From the NCBI RefSeq assembly GCF_025639805.1, contig NZ_CP106735.1:4435501-4499500 (forward strand): DNA of 64,000 bases. Direction: 5' to 3'. The stretch is from Reichenbachiella carrageenanivorans. GTDB lineage: Bacteria; Bacteroidota; Bacteroidia; Cytophagales; Cyclobacteriaceae. The notes beneath the pieces were generated by a model that worked only from the letters and a program-made list of their open reading frames with translations, was not told the DNA's origin and did no database searches. Shown one piece after another: positions 9,951-18,603 of this stretch (position 1 is the first letter of the stretch; the number at the start of each line of letters is the position of its first letter). Made by a program: the position numbers and the translations under genes.

Positions 9951-10841
9951 TTACACTAATGTAAAATCGCTTAGTTCGGCATTGCTCACTCGCTGACGAT
10001 ACATGAGAAACAGGTCATAAGCTACTGTTTCTTTCCAATCGGCTTTAAATTCCATGTCGTCGATCGATGCAATACTCGCTACCTCTGTAGCTGTACCTGT
10101 AAAAAAGGCTACTTCTGCTCCTTTCATTTCTTCGGGTTTGAATAGCTTTTCTACTACTGGATACCCCAACTCCATGGCATATTCGATGATGGTAGCTCTA
10201 GTGATACCTGGTAAGATATTGCCCAAAGGTGGTGTATAGATCACATCATCTTTTACAAAGAAAAAGTTTTGACCAGACCCTTCGGCTACATAACCGTCAG
10301 CGTCTAACATCAATGCTTCGTCGAATCCTTTCCGCTTGGCTTCATTGGAAGCCATGATCGAGTTGGTATAGTTGCCACTTACTTTGGCATCTACAGGGAT
10401 CGATTTCGGATTAGGTCTTTCAAACGACGAGATCATTACTTTCAGTGCTTCGTCACCCAAGTATGGAGGCCAATCCCAAGCAGCCATCATCACATGTACT
10501 TCTCCACAAGAAAGCAGTTTCATATTGGCACCGAGGTATACCAGCGGGCGGATGTAGGCATTGGTCAAGCCGTTTCTATCTAGTAATTCATAAGAGACTT
10601 TGACTAACTCATCGACGGACTGAGTGATTTTAATATTCATTCTTTCGGCAGAATACTTTAGTCTTTCAAAATGTTCCTTGGCCTTGAAGATATTGGGTCC
10701 TGCTGCACCAGCATAAGAGCGTATCCCTTCGAAGACACCATTTCCATAATGCATGGTCTGGCTAAACAAGTCAACTTTCGCTTCTGATGCCTTTACCCAT
10801 TGTCCGTCAAGGAAAAGGATCGAGTTGTCGTTGTAATACAT
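9951..10841 (-). CDS. ilvE: Branched-chain amino acid aminotransferase
   Basis: Class IV PLP aminotransferase for the last step of valine, leucine and isoleucine synthesis. MHYGNGVFEGIRSY, the AEGSGQNFFFVKDD segment and LGNILPGITRATIIE are family signatures. Length 296 is normal. It is the first gene after the double leader/terminator region, so it and the genes behind it would be the direct targets of that control. The ATG at 10841 follows a 42-base spacer after the second terminator. Confidence 0.96.
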   Translation of the reverse strand: MYYNDNSILFLDGQWVKASEAKVDLFSQTMHYGNGVFEGIRSYAGAAGPNIFKAKEHFERLKYSAERMNIKITQSVDELVKVSYELLDRNGLTNAYIRPLVYLGANMKLLSCGEVHVMMAAWDWPPYLGDEALKVMISSFERPNPKSIPVDAKVSGNYTNSIMASNEAKRKGFDEALMLDADGYVAEGSGQNFFFVKDDVIYTPPLGNILPGITRATIIEYAMELGYPVVEKLFKPEEMKGAEVAFFTGTATEVASIASIDDMEFKADWKETVAYDLFLMYRQRVSNAELSDFTLV

Positions 10842-10883
10842 AGTCTGTCTCTTTAGTTACTTAATTGATTCGATCATTGTCAT

Positions 10884-10917
10884 AAAAAAAGCCTTACTCG
10901 GAGGAGAAAGGCTTTTT
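10884..10917 (-). terminator. Attenuator terminator 2, upstream of ilvE
   Basis: On the minus strand AAAAAGCCTT pairs with AAGGCTTTTT (10 base pairs, arms 10908-10917 and 10886-10895). The loop contains a smaller CTC/GAG helix, and the 3' arm runs into seven Us. It stands between leader ORF 2 and the ilvE start, where there is no other gene to terminate, which is the layout of a transcription attenuator. Confidence 0.85.
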
Positions 10918-10947
10918 AGAATTTTTTAAAGTTCCAATATACCAATC

Positions 10948-11025
10948 TCACGACATACCAAAAATGGTAATAATCACGACGGCTAAGACGATGACAATAA
11001 TCGCTATCATTTTTTGGGCTAACAT
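10948..11025 (-). CDS. Leader peptide 2, rich in Ile/Val/Leu codons
   Basis: ATG at 11025, TGA ending at 10948, 25 codons: MLAQK followed by MIAIIVIVLAVVIITIF and GMS. Seven Ile, four Val and two Leu make 13 of 25 residues branched-chain, in an uninterrupted run. It is followed 30 bases later by an intrinsic terminator and then ilvE. The composition matches the known ilv leader peptides of enterobacteria in principle, not in sequence. It could instead start at the internal ATG (codon 6), or be a tiny membrane protein, since the run is also strongly hydrophobic. Confidence 0.75.
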   Translation of the reverse strand: MLAQKMIAIIVIVLAVVIITIFGMS

Positions 11026-11070
11026 TTGGGTATTAAGCTTCCATGAATAAATTCATTTCGGCGAACGCAT

Positions 11071-11104
11071 AAAAAAAGCGTCATTCTGTTGGGAATGACG
11101 CTTT
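11071..11104 (-). terminator. Attenuator terminator 1
   Basis: A perfect 12-base-pair stem, AAAGCGTCATTC with GAATGACGCTTT (11093-11104 and 11075-11086), a six-base loop CCAACA, and a seven-U tail. It lies 26 bases after the stop of leader ORF 1. The RNA segment around the leader stop codon (GAGUGAU) can pair with the GUCAUUC of the 5' arm using G-U pairs, giving a possible antiterminator; that pairing is inference. Confidence 0.88.
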
Positions 11105-11130
11105 AGATTATCTTTTTAAACTATTGCATA

Positions 11131-11199
11131 TCACTCCCGATCTGAGGTCACTGTGACCTCAATAATAATCGCTAATGCTATGACAATAATGTTCTTCAT
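11131..11199 (-). CDS. Leader peptide 1, rich in Ile/Val codons
   Basis: ATG at 11199, TGA ending at 11131, 22 codons: MKNIIVIALAIII then EVTVTSDRE. Six Ile, three Val and one Leu, plus two Thr, are concentrated in codons 4-18. Thr codons fit a pathway fed by threonine. The codons for EVTVTS are themselves a DNA palindrome (11144-11160). The ORF begins about 20 bases after a TACCTTTG -7 promoter element and is followed by a strong terminator, so it fits a ribosome-mediated attenuator in front of ilvE. Confidence 0.78.
   Translation of the reverse strand: MKNIIVIALAIIIEVTVTSDRE
11144..11160 (-). promoter_or_regulatory. Palindrome inside leader ORF 1
   Basis: GAGGTCA and TGACCTC are separated by three bases, giving a 7-base-pair RNA hairpin or a near-perfect DNA dyad. 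In an attenuator it could be the pause hairpin that synchronises ribosome and polymerase. As DNA it could be an operator just downstream of the promoter. The sequence cannot distinguish these. Confidence 0.55.
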
Positions 11200-11220
11200 T
11201 TTTGTTGTTCTTTCGAATAC

Positions 11221-11228
11221 CAAAGGTA
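11221..11228 (-). promoter_or_regulatory. Promoter -7 element before the ilv leader
   Basis: TACCTTTG on the minus strand matches the Bacteroidota -7 consensus TAnnTTTG exactly. The -33 region is weak (a TTGT lies about 24 bases upstream). Initiation near 11214 would put the first base about 15 bases before leader ORF 1. This implies an ilv transcript separate from the leu genes. Confidence 0.6.
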
Positions 11229-11283
11229 GAACATTTCGTTTTTACCATCCTAACAATCTTAGCGATTTTTAATACGATTTTAT

Positions 11284-12369
11284 TTAAGCTTCTAATACAC
11301 TGCGATTTGCACGTATCAACTCCGCTATTTTATCTCCTACTTCTGTAGTCGATTTTGCATTTTCTTTATTCAAGTCTTCTGTCAAAAATCCTTCTTGAAC
11401 AGCCTGGTTTACCGCAGCCTTGATGGCGTTGCTCTCTTCGATCAAATCGAATGAGTACTCCAATAGCATGGCTGCAGACAAAATGGCTCCGATAGGATTG
11501 GCTATGTTTTTGCCTGTAGCCTGAGGGTATGATCCATGAATAGGTTCATAGAGGCCCAAGCCACTACCCATAGACGCAGATGCCAACAACCCTAGTGAAC
11601 CAGATATCACTGATGCTTCGTCAGTAATGATGTCTCCAAACATATTCTCAGTCAGTACCACGTCGAAATGTGCTGGGTATTGGATGATCTGCATGGCCGC
11701 ATTGTCTACAAACATAAAATCCAGCTCTACGTCAGGATACTGTGGTGCCATTTCTGTCACTACTTGTCTCCATAGTCGAGACGTAGCCAATACATTGGCC
11801 TTGTCTACTAGGGTTAATTTCTTCCTTCTGTTTTGCGCAGATTTGAACGCCAAGTGCGCCACACGCTGAATCTCTGCCTCAGTATAAGTACACGAATCGA
11901 ATGCGGACTTACCATCTTCTGATCTTCCTCTAGGCTGTCCAAAATATATTCCTCCTGTCAGTTCTCTAAAAACTACAAAGTCAACACCTTTGATTCTTTC
12001 TTCTTTTAAAGGAGAAAGAGAAAGCAAAGCTTCGAAGCTAGCCACTGGTCTGACATTGGCAAACAAGCCAAGATTTTTTCTCATTTTCAACAGCCCTTGC
12101 TCAGGTCTTACCTTGGCGTTGGGGTCGTTGTCATACTTAGGATGTCCAATGGCTCCAAACAAGATCGCGTCAGAAGACTTACAAACTTCTTCTGTCTCAA
12201 TTGGGAATGGCTCACCTGTAGCATCGATAGCGATCGCTCCGATTAAAGCCTCTGTCTTTTCGAACGAATGTCCATAAACTTCTTCTACTGCTTCTATGAC
12301 TTTTACTGCCTGAGCAGTAACCTCTGGTCCTATACCGTCGCCTGATAATATGGCTATATTTTTATTCAT
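11284..12369 (-). CDS. leuB: 3-isopropylmalate dehydrogenase
   Basis: NAD-dependent oxidative decarboxylation in leucine synthesis. LTGGIYFGQPRG is the substrate loop, VDNAAMQIIQYP and LTENMFGDIITDEAS carry the metal-binding aspartates, and GSYPQATGKNIANP the cofactor site. Length 361 is normal. It ends 55 bases before the ilv promoter element. ATG 12369 begins the canonical MNKNIAILSGDGIGPEV. Confidence 0.97.
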   Translation of the reverse strand: MNKNIAILSGDGIGPEVTAQAVKVIEAVEEVYGHSFEKTEALIGAIAIDATGEPFPIETEEVCKSSDAILFGAIGHPKYDNDPNAKVRPEQGLLKMRKNLGLFANVRPVASFEALLSLSPLKEERIKGVDFVVFRELTGGIYFGQPRGRSEDGKSAFDSCTYTEAEIQRVAHLAFKSAQNRRKKLTLVDKANVLATSRLWRQVVTEMAPQYPDVELDFMFVDNAAMQIIQYPAHFDVVLTENMFGDIITDEASVISGSLGLLASASMGSGLGLYEPIHGSYPQATGKNIANPIGAILSAAMLLEYSFDLIEESNAIKAAVNQAVQEGFLTEDLNKENAKSTTEVGDKIAELIRANRSVLEA

Positions 12370-12439
12370 GTGTATATGATGTATTTTATTGCACTTGTCA
12401 CACTCAAAGTCAATTAAGTACTTCGTTCAATTGTGTTTT

Positions 12440-12595
12440 TCAAATTTCAGCACCGAAGGCAAACAAGTAGCTTTTTCGTTCGCCCATGCATTGAGTGGAT
12501 GATAAAAACTCACGACTATTAGGGTTTAAAGCTTTGGTTTTTGCTTCTTTTTGACCTGTTTTAGTCTCGTTTGTACTTCTTGCTTTATTTTTCAT
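12440..12595 (-). CDS. Small ORF between leuD and leuB, unknown function
   Basis: ATG at 12595 to TGA at 12440 gives 51 residues. It is basic in the first half (MKNKARSTNETKTGQKEAK) and ends TQCMGERKSYLFAFGAEI, with one Cys. It fills most of the 237-base space between leuD and leuB, begins 11 bases after the leuD stop and is on the same strand. It is not enriched in Leu codons, so it is a poor leader peptide. I do not recognise it; the ordered C-terminal half suggests a real microprotein and not chance, but coding status is unproven. Confidence 0.45.
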   Translation of the reverse strand: MKNKARSTNETKTGQKEAKTKALNPNSREFLSSTQCMGERKSYLFAFGAEI

Positions 12596-12606
12596 TTTCT
12601 TTTGTT

Positions 12607-13200
12607 TTAAAAAACCAATTCCTTGGTTTCGTATGCTGCTATCTCATCTGCTTTGCTGATTAGGAAGTCGATATCGTCGAATCCATTGGTCATGCAATGC
12701 TTCTTATAAGCTGTAATCTCAAAACTCTCAGCATCGTCGGTTCCTACAATCGAAATGGTTTGTGTAACCAAATCAACCGATACCTCTTGCTTAGGGTCTG
12801 CCTCTACTGCCTTAAATATTTTTTGCAAAAAACCTTCCGACACTTGTACTGGCAGCAGGCCATTGTTCAGCGCATTTCCTTTGAAAATATCAGCATAAAA
12901 ACTAGACACCACAACTCTCAATCCTGAATCGTAAATCGCCCAAGCAGCATGCTCACGACTAGACCCACAACCAAAATTTTTACCCGCTACCAAGATGGTA
13001 CCGCTGTATTTTGGGTTGTTCAACACAAAGTCTGGGTTGGGTTGATCGTTTTTATCATACCTCCAATCGCGAAACAAGTTGTCGCCAAATCCCTTACGAT
13101 CTGTAGCTTTCAAAAACCTCGCTGGTATGATCTGGTCTGTATCTATATCTTCCACTGGAAGTGGATATACACTCGATGTTATATTTATAAATTTCTCCAT
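12607..13200 (-). CDS. leuD: 3-isopropylmalate dehydratase small subunit
   Basis: Swivel-domain subunit of isopropylmalate isomerase. [16 protein letters not shown] and [17 protein letters not shown] are diagnostic. Length 197 is normal. Its ATG overlaps the last base of the leuC stop codon (TAATG), so the two subunits are translationally coupled. Confidence 0.97.
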   Translation of the reverse strand: MEKFINITSSVYPLPVEDIDTDQIIPARFLKATDRKGFGDNLFRDWRYDKNDQPNPDFVLNNPKYSGTILVAGKNFGCGSSREHAAWAIYDSGLRVVVSSFYADIFKGNALNNGLLPVQVSEGFLQKIFKAVEADPKQEVSVDLVTQTISIVGTDDAESFEITAYKKHCMTNGFDDIDFLISKADEIAAYETKELVF

Positions 13201-14591
13201 TAGTTCATCAATTCTCTCGCGTCAGAAATATACCCATTGATGGCTGTAGCAGCCGCTGATAGTGGACTGGCTAGCATGGTTCTAGCACCAGGACCTTGTC
13301 TTCCTTCAAAGTTTCTGTTGGACGTAGACACACAGTAAGCACCTGCTGGCACTTTGTCTTCGTTCATTGCCAAACAAGCCGAGCATCCTGGCTCTCTTAG
13401 CTCAAATCCTGCTTCTTTTAGAATAACATCCAGTCCTTCTGCAATGGCTTGCTGCTCTACTTGCTTTGAGCCTGGTACAATCCATGCTTCAATATGATCG
13501 GCTTTCTTACGGCCTTTCACCAAGTCTGCTACTAATCTCAAATCTTCGATTCTTGAGTTGGTACAGCTTCCAATGAATACATAGTCTACTTTTTTTCCTA
13601 TCAACTTCTGACCTGCTTCCAAGCCCATATAATCCAAAGATTTTTTGAAGTTGTCCGTAGCGTTTCCGTTAGGGTTTGGCACATTATCATTGATTCCGAT
13701 TCCCATGCCTGGGTTAGTACCATAAGTGATCATAGGATCAATATCCGCCGCATCGAAGCTGTATGCTAAGTCAAACTGAGCACCTTCATCGGTTTTCAAA
13801 CCTTTCCATTTCTCTACCATTTTGTCATATTCTTCTCCTTTAGGAGCGAATTCACGACCTTTGATATACGCATAGGTAGTCTCATCTGGAGCAATCATAC
13901 CTCCACGAGCACCCATTTCGATACTCATGTTGCAGATAGTCATTCTGGCTTCCATAGACAAGGCCTCGATGGTATCGCCGCAAAATTCCACAAAATGACC
14001 TGTGCCTCCACTGGTAGAAATTTTAGAAATGATATACAAGATAATGTCTTTCGAAAGCACGCCTGGTTTCAATTGGCCGTTAATTTCGATTTTCATGCTC
14101 TTTGGCTTGTTCTGAAGAATACACTGAGTAGCCAAAACCTGCTCTACTTCACTGGTACCAATACCAAAAGCAATGGCTCCAAAAGCACCGTGCGTAGAAG
14201 TATGGCTATCTCCACAAACCATCGTCATACCTGGCTGGGTGATCCCCAGTTCTGGCCCGATCACGTGTACTATTCCCTGAAAAGGATGGCCCAAACCATA
14301 TAGTTCTACTCCAAATTCATCACAATTTTTGATCAAAGTATCTACCTGATGTTTCGACAAAGCGTCTTTAATTGGTAGATGTTGATCTTTGGTAGGCACA
14401 TTATGATCCGCTGTAGCAATGGTTTGCTTTGGGCGAAATACTGGTATACCTCTACTTCTTAATCCGTTGAATGCCTGAGGACTAGTTACCTCATGAATGT
14501 AATGTCTATCAATATACACTACCTGTGGCCCGTCTTCGACGTTGTGTACCACATGGCTATCCCAAACTTTATCAAATAGTGTTTTTGCCAC
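13200..14591 (-). CDS. leuC: 3-isopropylmalate dehydratase large subunit
   Basis: Aconitase-family Fe-S subunit. Cluster cysteines are in FIGSCTNSR and [22 protein letters not shown] and [12 protein letters not shown] are further signatures. The start is GTG at 14591 ([13 protein letters not shown]), 14 bases after the leuA stop; no better ATG is available in frame and the protein is then 463 residues, as expected. Confidence 0.97.
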   Translation of the reverse strand: MAKTLFDKVWDSHVVHNVEDGPQVVYIDRHYIHEVTSPQAFNGLRSRGIPVFRPKQTIATADHNVPTKDQHLPIKDALSKHQVDTLIKNCDEFGVELYGLGHPFQGIVHVIGPELGITQPGMTMVCGDSHTSTHGAFGAIAFGIGTSEVEQVLATQCILQNKPKSMKIEINGQLKPGVLSKDIILYIISKISTSGGTGHFVEFCGDTIEALSMEARMTICNMSIEMGARGGMIAPDETTYAYIKGREFAPKGEEYDKMVEKWKGLKTDEGAQFDLAYSFDAADIDPMITYGTNPGMGIGINDNVPNPNGNATDNFKKSLDYMGLEAGQKLIGKKVDYVFIGSCTNSRIEDLRLVADLVKGRKKADHIEAWIVPGSKQVEQQAIAEGLDVILKEAGFELREPGCSACLAMNEDKVPAGAYCVSTSNRNFEGRQGPGARTMLASPLSAAATAINGYISDARELMN

Positions 14592-14605
14592 TTCTTTTTT
14601 CTTTA

Positions 14606-15772
14606 TTACAATTCTACATTCGTCATCAAATAGTCGCTAAGCATGCCCTTGAGCAATTGATCATCGACTACATCATGTTGATCTGCCACTTTCAAAAATG
14701 CGTGGTAGACGTTTTCCAATTCTTCTTTTGTGAGTTTCACATTGAGTTTTTCAACTCGATAATTCAATGCTGCTCTACCACTTCTGGCTGTCAATACAAT
14801 CGACGACTCATCTACTCCTACTTCTGCGGGATCGATAATTTCATAATTGTCTCTGTTTTTGATTACCCCATCTTGGTGAATACCTGAAGAGTGTGCAAAT
14901 GCATTGCTACCTACAATTGCCTTGTTTGGCTGCACAGGCATTCTCATGGTTTCTGACACGAGTCTAGACATCGCGTTGAGTCGGGTTGCATCGATATTGG
15001 TATCTGATTTCATCCAATTGTGCTTGCGCATGATCATGACCACCTCTTCTAAAGAGGTGTTGCCTGCTCTCTCACCGATACCATTGATCGTACATTCGAT
15101 CTGACGAGCGCCGTTTTGGATACCTGCAATTGAATTGGCTGTAGCCAAACCAAGATCATTATGACAGTGTGTCGATATGATGGCCTTCTCAATGCCCTTC
15201 ACGTTTTCCATGAGGTATTTGATTTTAGCGCCATATTCTTCTGGCAAACAATAGCCTGTAGTGTCTGGAATATTGACCACGGTAGCTCCTTCTGCAATCA
15301 CAGCCTCTATGACTTGAGCCAAGAAAACATTGTCTGTACGGCCAGCATCTTCTGCGTAGAATTCTACATCTTCTACGTATTTTTTAGCCCACTTCACTGC
15401 TTGCTTGCTTCTCGCAATAATGTCTTCTCTTGTGGTTTTTATCTTAGTAAATACGTGCTGATCTGAAGTACCAATACCCGTATGTATTCTAGGTCTTTTT
15501 GCAAATTTCAATGCTTCAGCAGCACATTCTATATCTTTTTGAACTGCGCGAGTCAAACCACAAACGGTGGTATCTTTGACTAATTTTGAAATCTCGGTAA
15601 CAGATTCGAAATCACCTGGGCTGGAAATTGGAAATCCTGCTTCTATAACATCAACCCCTAGGAGTTCTAATTGCTCGGCAATCAAGAGTTTGCCTTTGGT
15701 ATCTAGTCTGCAACCCGGCACTTGTTCCCCATCACGCAGTGTAGTATCGAAAATGTGTATGCGATTGTCCAT
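14606..15772 (-). CDS. leuA: 2-isopropylmalate synthase, short form
   Basis: Condenses 2-oxoisovalerate with acetyl-CoA, the first step of leucine synthesis. [12 protein letters not shown] is the catalytic motif, [13 protein letters not shown] the metal site, and [14 protein letters not shown] follows. At 388 residues it holds the TIM barrel and the linker region but ends where the C-terminal LeuA dimer regulatory domain of the ~510-residue enzymes would begin, so classical leucine feedback at that domain is not possible. It could be confused with a homocitrate or methylthioalkylmalate synthase, but the leuCDB context supports LeuA. Confidence 0.93.
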   Translation of the reverse strand: MDNRIHIFDTTLRDGEQVPGCRLDTKGKLLIAEQLELLGVDVIEAGFPISSPGDFESVTEISKLVKDTTVCGLTRAVQKDIECAAEALKFAKRPRIHTGIGTSDQHVFTKIKTTREDIIARSKQAVKWAKKYVEDVEFYAEDAGRTDNVFLAQVIEAVIAEGATVVNIPDTTGYCLPEEYGAKIKYLMENVKGIEKAIISTHCHNDLGLATANSIAGIQNGARQIECTINGIGERAGNTSLEEVVMIMRKHNWMKSDTNIDATRLNAMSRLVSETMRMPVQPNKAIVGSNAFAHSSGIHQDGVIKNRDNYEIIDPAEVGVDESSIVLTARSGRAALNYRVEKLNVKLTKEELENVYHAFLKVADQHDVVDDQLLKGMLSDYLMTNVEL

Positions 15773-15793
15773 AGTTCTCTTTTAATTATGTCA

Positions 15794-15801
15794 CAAAACT
15801 A
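15794..15801 (-). promoter_or_regulatory. Promoter -7 element for leuA
   Basis: TAGTTTTG matches TAnnTTTG and would start transcription about 15 bases before the leuA ATG. The -33 match is poor (a T-rich stretch at the right distance). Confidence 0.4.
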
Positions 15802-15913
15802 CGTAGCGACAATTCGCTAAAAAATGCCTATTATTTATTTAATTACGATCTCTAAAAGAATATATAATGCGTATTATTACACATAAATAGATATTAACGC
15901 ATTTTTAATTACA

Positions 15914-17461
15914 ATGTCTAAAGAAAGATCGGACGCTTTATTTTATTTAATCAAGTCTTTAAAGAAGAGTGAAAAACGGTATTTCAAGCTTACCATGGCC
16001 AACTCCGAATCGAAAAAATTTTCTAAGCTGTTTAATATCATAGAAACACAGACCTCCTTCGATGATGATGAAATACTAAAAGCTGACCCTTCCATAAAAC
16101 CAACTCAGCTTTCTAATATGAAAGCACATCTATATACCAAGATCCTACACGCCTTGCGTGATTACAACGCCAACACACTCCCCAACATCAAGATTAGGGA
16201 CATGATTGATCATGCGGAAATTTTGTTTAACAAGGGGCTATATAAACAATGTGCTGAGGTAATCAAAAAGGTAAAAAAAATAGCCATAAAAAGTGGCAAC
16301 TTAGAGATGCAATTGGAAATATTGAAATGGGAGAAACAAGTGCTATTTCACACCGCAGGCAAAGAAAATCAAACTAGAACGAATGAAATCATAGCTGATG
16401 TACAGCGGGTAAACAACCGCATCAACAACATCAATTCATTCTCTAATTTGCAAATGAAATTGCAGTCTCTCTATCAGAAAATAGGCTTTATTCGAAACGA
16501 AAACGACTACCACAAAATTCAAAATGTATTTTCCGCCAGTCTACCTGTATTCGTAGAAGAAGAACTATCTAATAGCGAAAAAATAAGCCTCTACAACCTA
16601 TACATTGGTTATTACTTTTTCTTACAGGATTTTAAAATGGGCTATCAATATGCTAGCAAACTGGTGGCACTATTCAATCATAATAAGGCTCTTATGAACT
16701 CGATGTTGGAATCGTATATAAACAGCCTAAATCATCTACTTATTGCGCAAAACAAGTTACTGATGTACCGTGAGTTTCAGGCTACGACAAGAGAGCTTCG
16801 ATCGCTCAACAATCTCCCCTCTGCTCAACTCAACGAAAACATACGAATGAAACTACTCAAATACACCTTCGTGCATGAGTTTAATCGCCTGTTTTTGATG
16901 GGAGACTTTGAAAGAGGTGTCAAATTGATGGAGCGCATAAAGCCTGGCATGGAGCAGTTCATCAGCCAAATAGATATGCATTCAAAGGTAATTTTGTTTT
17001 ACAAAACGGCTTGTTTGTATTTCGGAAACGACAACTACCAGACGGCTATCTATTGGCTTAATCAAATCATCAACTCCAAAGAGGCGGACCTACGGGCCGA
17101 CATTCATGGCTTTGCTCGCATCCTCAATCTGATTGCTCACTATGAACTGGGCAACATGGAATTGATCGAATACTATGTGCGATCTACCTACCGTTTTTTA
17201 CTCAAAAAGAAGGATTTGCATCAATACCAAAAATACATACTCAACTTTCTGGTACGCTTGAAAACCAACATCACACAAGAGGAATTGATCAAAAGATTTC
17301 GTCAATTGAGAGAAAATTTAATTCCACTCACCAAAGACCCATACGAACGACGAGCCTTTATTTATTTTGATATCATATCTTGGTTAGAATCCAAGATCGA
17401 AAGAAGGCCTGTACAAAGCATCATCAAAGACAAGGCGCTAGAGAGGCTTAATGAGATTTGA
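15914..17461 (+). CDS. Helical-repeat protein of unknown function
   Basis: 515 residues, divergent from leuA with 141 bases between them. No catalytic motif is recognisable. The protein is almost wholly alpha-helical, with paired-helix stretches reminiscent of TPR repeats (for example ILFNKGLYKQCAEVIKKVKK, and ACLYFGNDNYQTAIYWLNQI near residue 370). There is no signal peptide or membrane segment, so it is probably cytoplasmic. It may be a scaffold. The N-terminus MSKERSDALFYLIKSLKKSE is lysine-rich. Confidence 0.75.
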   Translation: MSKERSDALFYLIKSLKKSEKRYFKLTMANSESKKFSKLFNIIETQTSFDDDEILKADPSIKPTQLSNMKAHLYTKILHALRDYNANTLPNIKIRDMIDHAEILFNKGLYKQCAEVIKKVKKIAIKSGNLEMQLEILKWEKQVLFHTAGKENQTRTNEIIADVQRVNNRINNINSFSNLQMKLQSLYQKIGFIRNENDYHKIQNVFSASLPVFVEEELSNSEKISLYNLYIGYYFFLQDFKMGYQYASKLVALFNHNKALMNSMLESYINSLNHLLIAQNKLLMYREFQATTRELRSLNNLPSAQLNENIRMKLLKYTFVHEFNRLFLMGDFERGVKLMERIKPGMEQFISQIDMHSKVILFYKTACLYFGNDNYQTAIYWLNQIINSKEADLRADIHGFARILNLIAHYELGNMELIEYYVRSTYRFLLKKKDLHQYQKYILNFLVRLKTNITQEELIKRFRQLRENLIPLTKDPYERRAFIYFDIISWLESKIERRPVQSIIKDKALERLNEI

Positions 17462-17474
17462 TAAAAAAACGACA

Positions 17475-17510
17475 TAAAAAAAGTATCCTAGCGGCCAGAC
17501 TAGGATACTT
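17475..17510 (-). terminator. Intrinsic terminator, copy 1 of duplicated unit
   Basis: AAGTATCCTAG pairs with CTAGGATACTT (11 base pairs, loop 8) and the minus-strand 3' arm ends in seven Ts. It serves the 112-residue gene at 17577-17915 and may also stop the plus-strand gene ending at 17461. Confidence 0.85.
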
Positions 17511-17576
17511 TGCATGATACAAAAACAAAACTACTTAACGATTAAATTCTTTGAAATGAACCGAGAATGACTCAGG

Positions 17577-17915
17577 TTATTTCTTTTCTATTTTTTTCTT
17601 GATGCTATAAGCATCATTGTATACTTCGTATGAATAAGTACCTGCAGGCAGATTAGATACATCGTATCTTTTTACCGTTTTTACATCCTTTTTTACTGTT
17701 TCGCTATAAAGCGTAATACCTGCTTCATCAGTGATTACAATTTTCACTTTGCTATCTGCTGGATTCTCTAGCTGCACGAAAATCATATTACCATTTATGT
17801 TTACAATGTTTGCCTTTACTTCTGCAGTTTCTTTAGCGTCTGCTCCGTGGATTTTGGCAGTAGCTACTGATGACAAGGTCAGGGTGGCGATTACTAATAA
17901 TGATAAAACTTTCAT
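17577..17915 (-). CDS. Small secreted protein, T9SS-tail-like, copy 1
   Basis: 112 residues with a signal peptide (MKVLSLLVIATLTLSSVATA, cleavage near residue 20). The mature part is a single beta-sandwich-like domain ending VSNLPAGTYSYEVYNDA, then a Lys-rich tail. The pattern of Asp-x-x-Gly followed by L-P-A-G-x-Y resembles the C-terminal type A sorting domain of the type IX secretion system, here without any cargo domain. It is about 85% identical by eye to the copy at 18604-18942. Function is unknown; it could be a periplasmic or surface beta-sandwich protein. Confidence 0.8.
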   Translation of the reverse strand: MKVLSLLVIATLTLSSVATAKIHGADAKETAEVKANIVNINGNMIFVQLENPADSKVKIVITDEAGITLYSETVKKDVKTVKRYDVSNLPAGTYSYEVYNDAYSIKKKIEKK

Positions 17916-18045
17916 AGAGAATTATTTTTCGTTGTGTTTAATAATTACAAGGCAAGGATAGCGGCGAATCGCGACTGGAGAAAGCAAATTTCGGTGAGCT
18001 TCATTATTTTTAGGGTGAAATGAAGCAAAAAACAGATGAATTTAT

Positions 18046-18499
18046 ATGTGATTTTTACTCGTTATTTGAAATTAAATTATATCACATGTTTTATTATGTC
18101 ATTCAGCAGTTTAAAAACACAAATACTCCTCAAAATAGACTTAATAATAGATTAAAACATGCAATTATATTTACACAAAGACAAGAACTGAGTCCAAAAA
18201 GCAATCAAAAAAGAATAATATTAAGATAATATTAATACAATATTAACACCTTATAAAGAGAGAAGTTGACAACACAAACCACTTACATTGAAGTCGTCTG
18301 CTCGTTGCACATGATAGGCCTCGCCTTTTTAGGATCGCATAAAATACAAGAAACGACTCCCTTAGCCAGGGAAACAAAACCAGTATAGAAACCCTCTTTA
18401 GAGATCAGCCTTTAAAGCTGAGCATTACACTGACTTTTCAATATTTGAATTTGAGTATTACTATTTAGAGCAAATGAAAGGAGAAGGCTAAGACAGACC
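18046..18499. other. Gap between duplicated units, no gene seen
   Basis: A/T-rich sequence with no open frame that looks coding and no recognisable RNA. It contains a short CAGCCTTTAAAGCTG inverted repeat at about 18408. I found no -7 element on the minus strand for the first copy here. Confidence 0.5.
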
Positions 18500-18506
18500 A
18501 TGACAT

Positions 18507-18541
18507 AAAAAAAGTATCCTAGCGGCCAGGCTAGGATACTT
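18507..18541 (-). terminator. Intrinsic terminator, copy 2 of duplicated unit
   Basis: Same 11-base-pair AAGTATCCTAG/CTAGGATACTT stem as copy 1, with one loop change (GGCCAGG for GGCCAGA) and the same seven-T tail on the minus strand. It follows the second 112-residue gene. Confidence 0.85.
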
Positions 18542-18603
18542 TGCATGATACAAAAACAAAACTACTTAACGATTAAGTTCTTTTTGAAATGAACCGAAAC
18601 CGG

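Noticed and set aside
10918..10950. Antiterminator for the second ilv terminator (GGAACUUU pairing with AAAGCC)
   Set aside because: It needs a two-base bulge and only about six pairs; too weak to claim from inspection.
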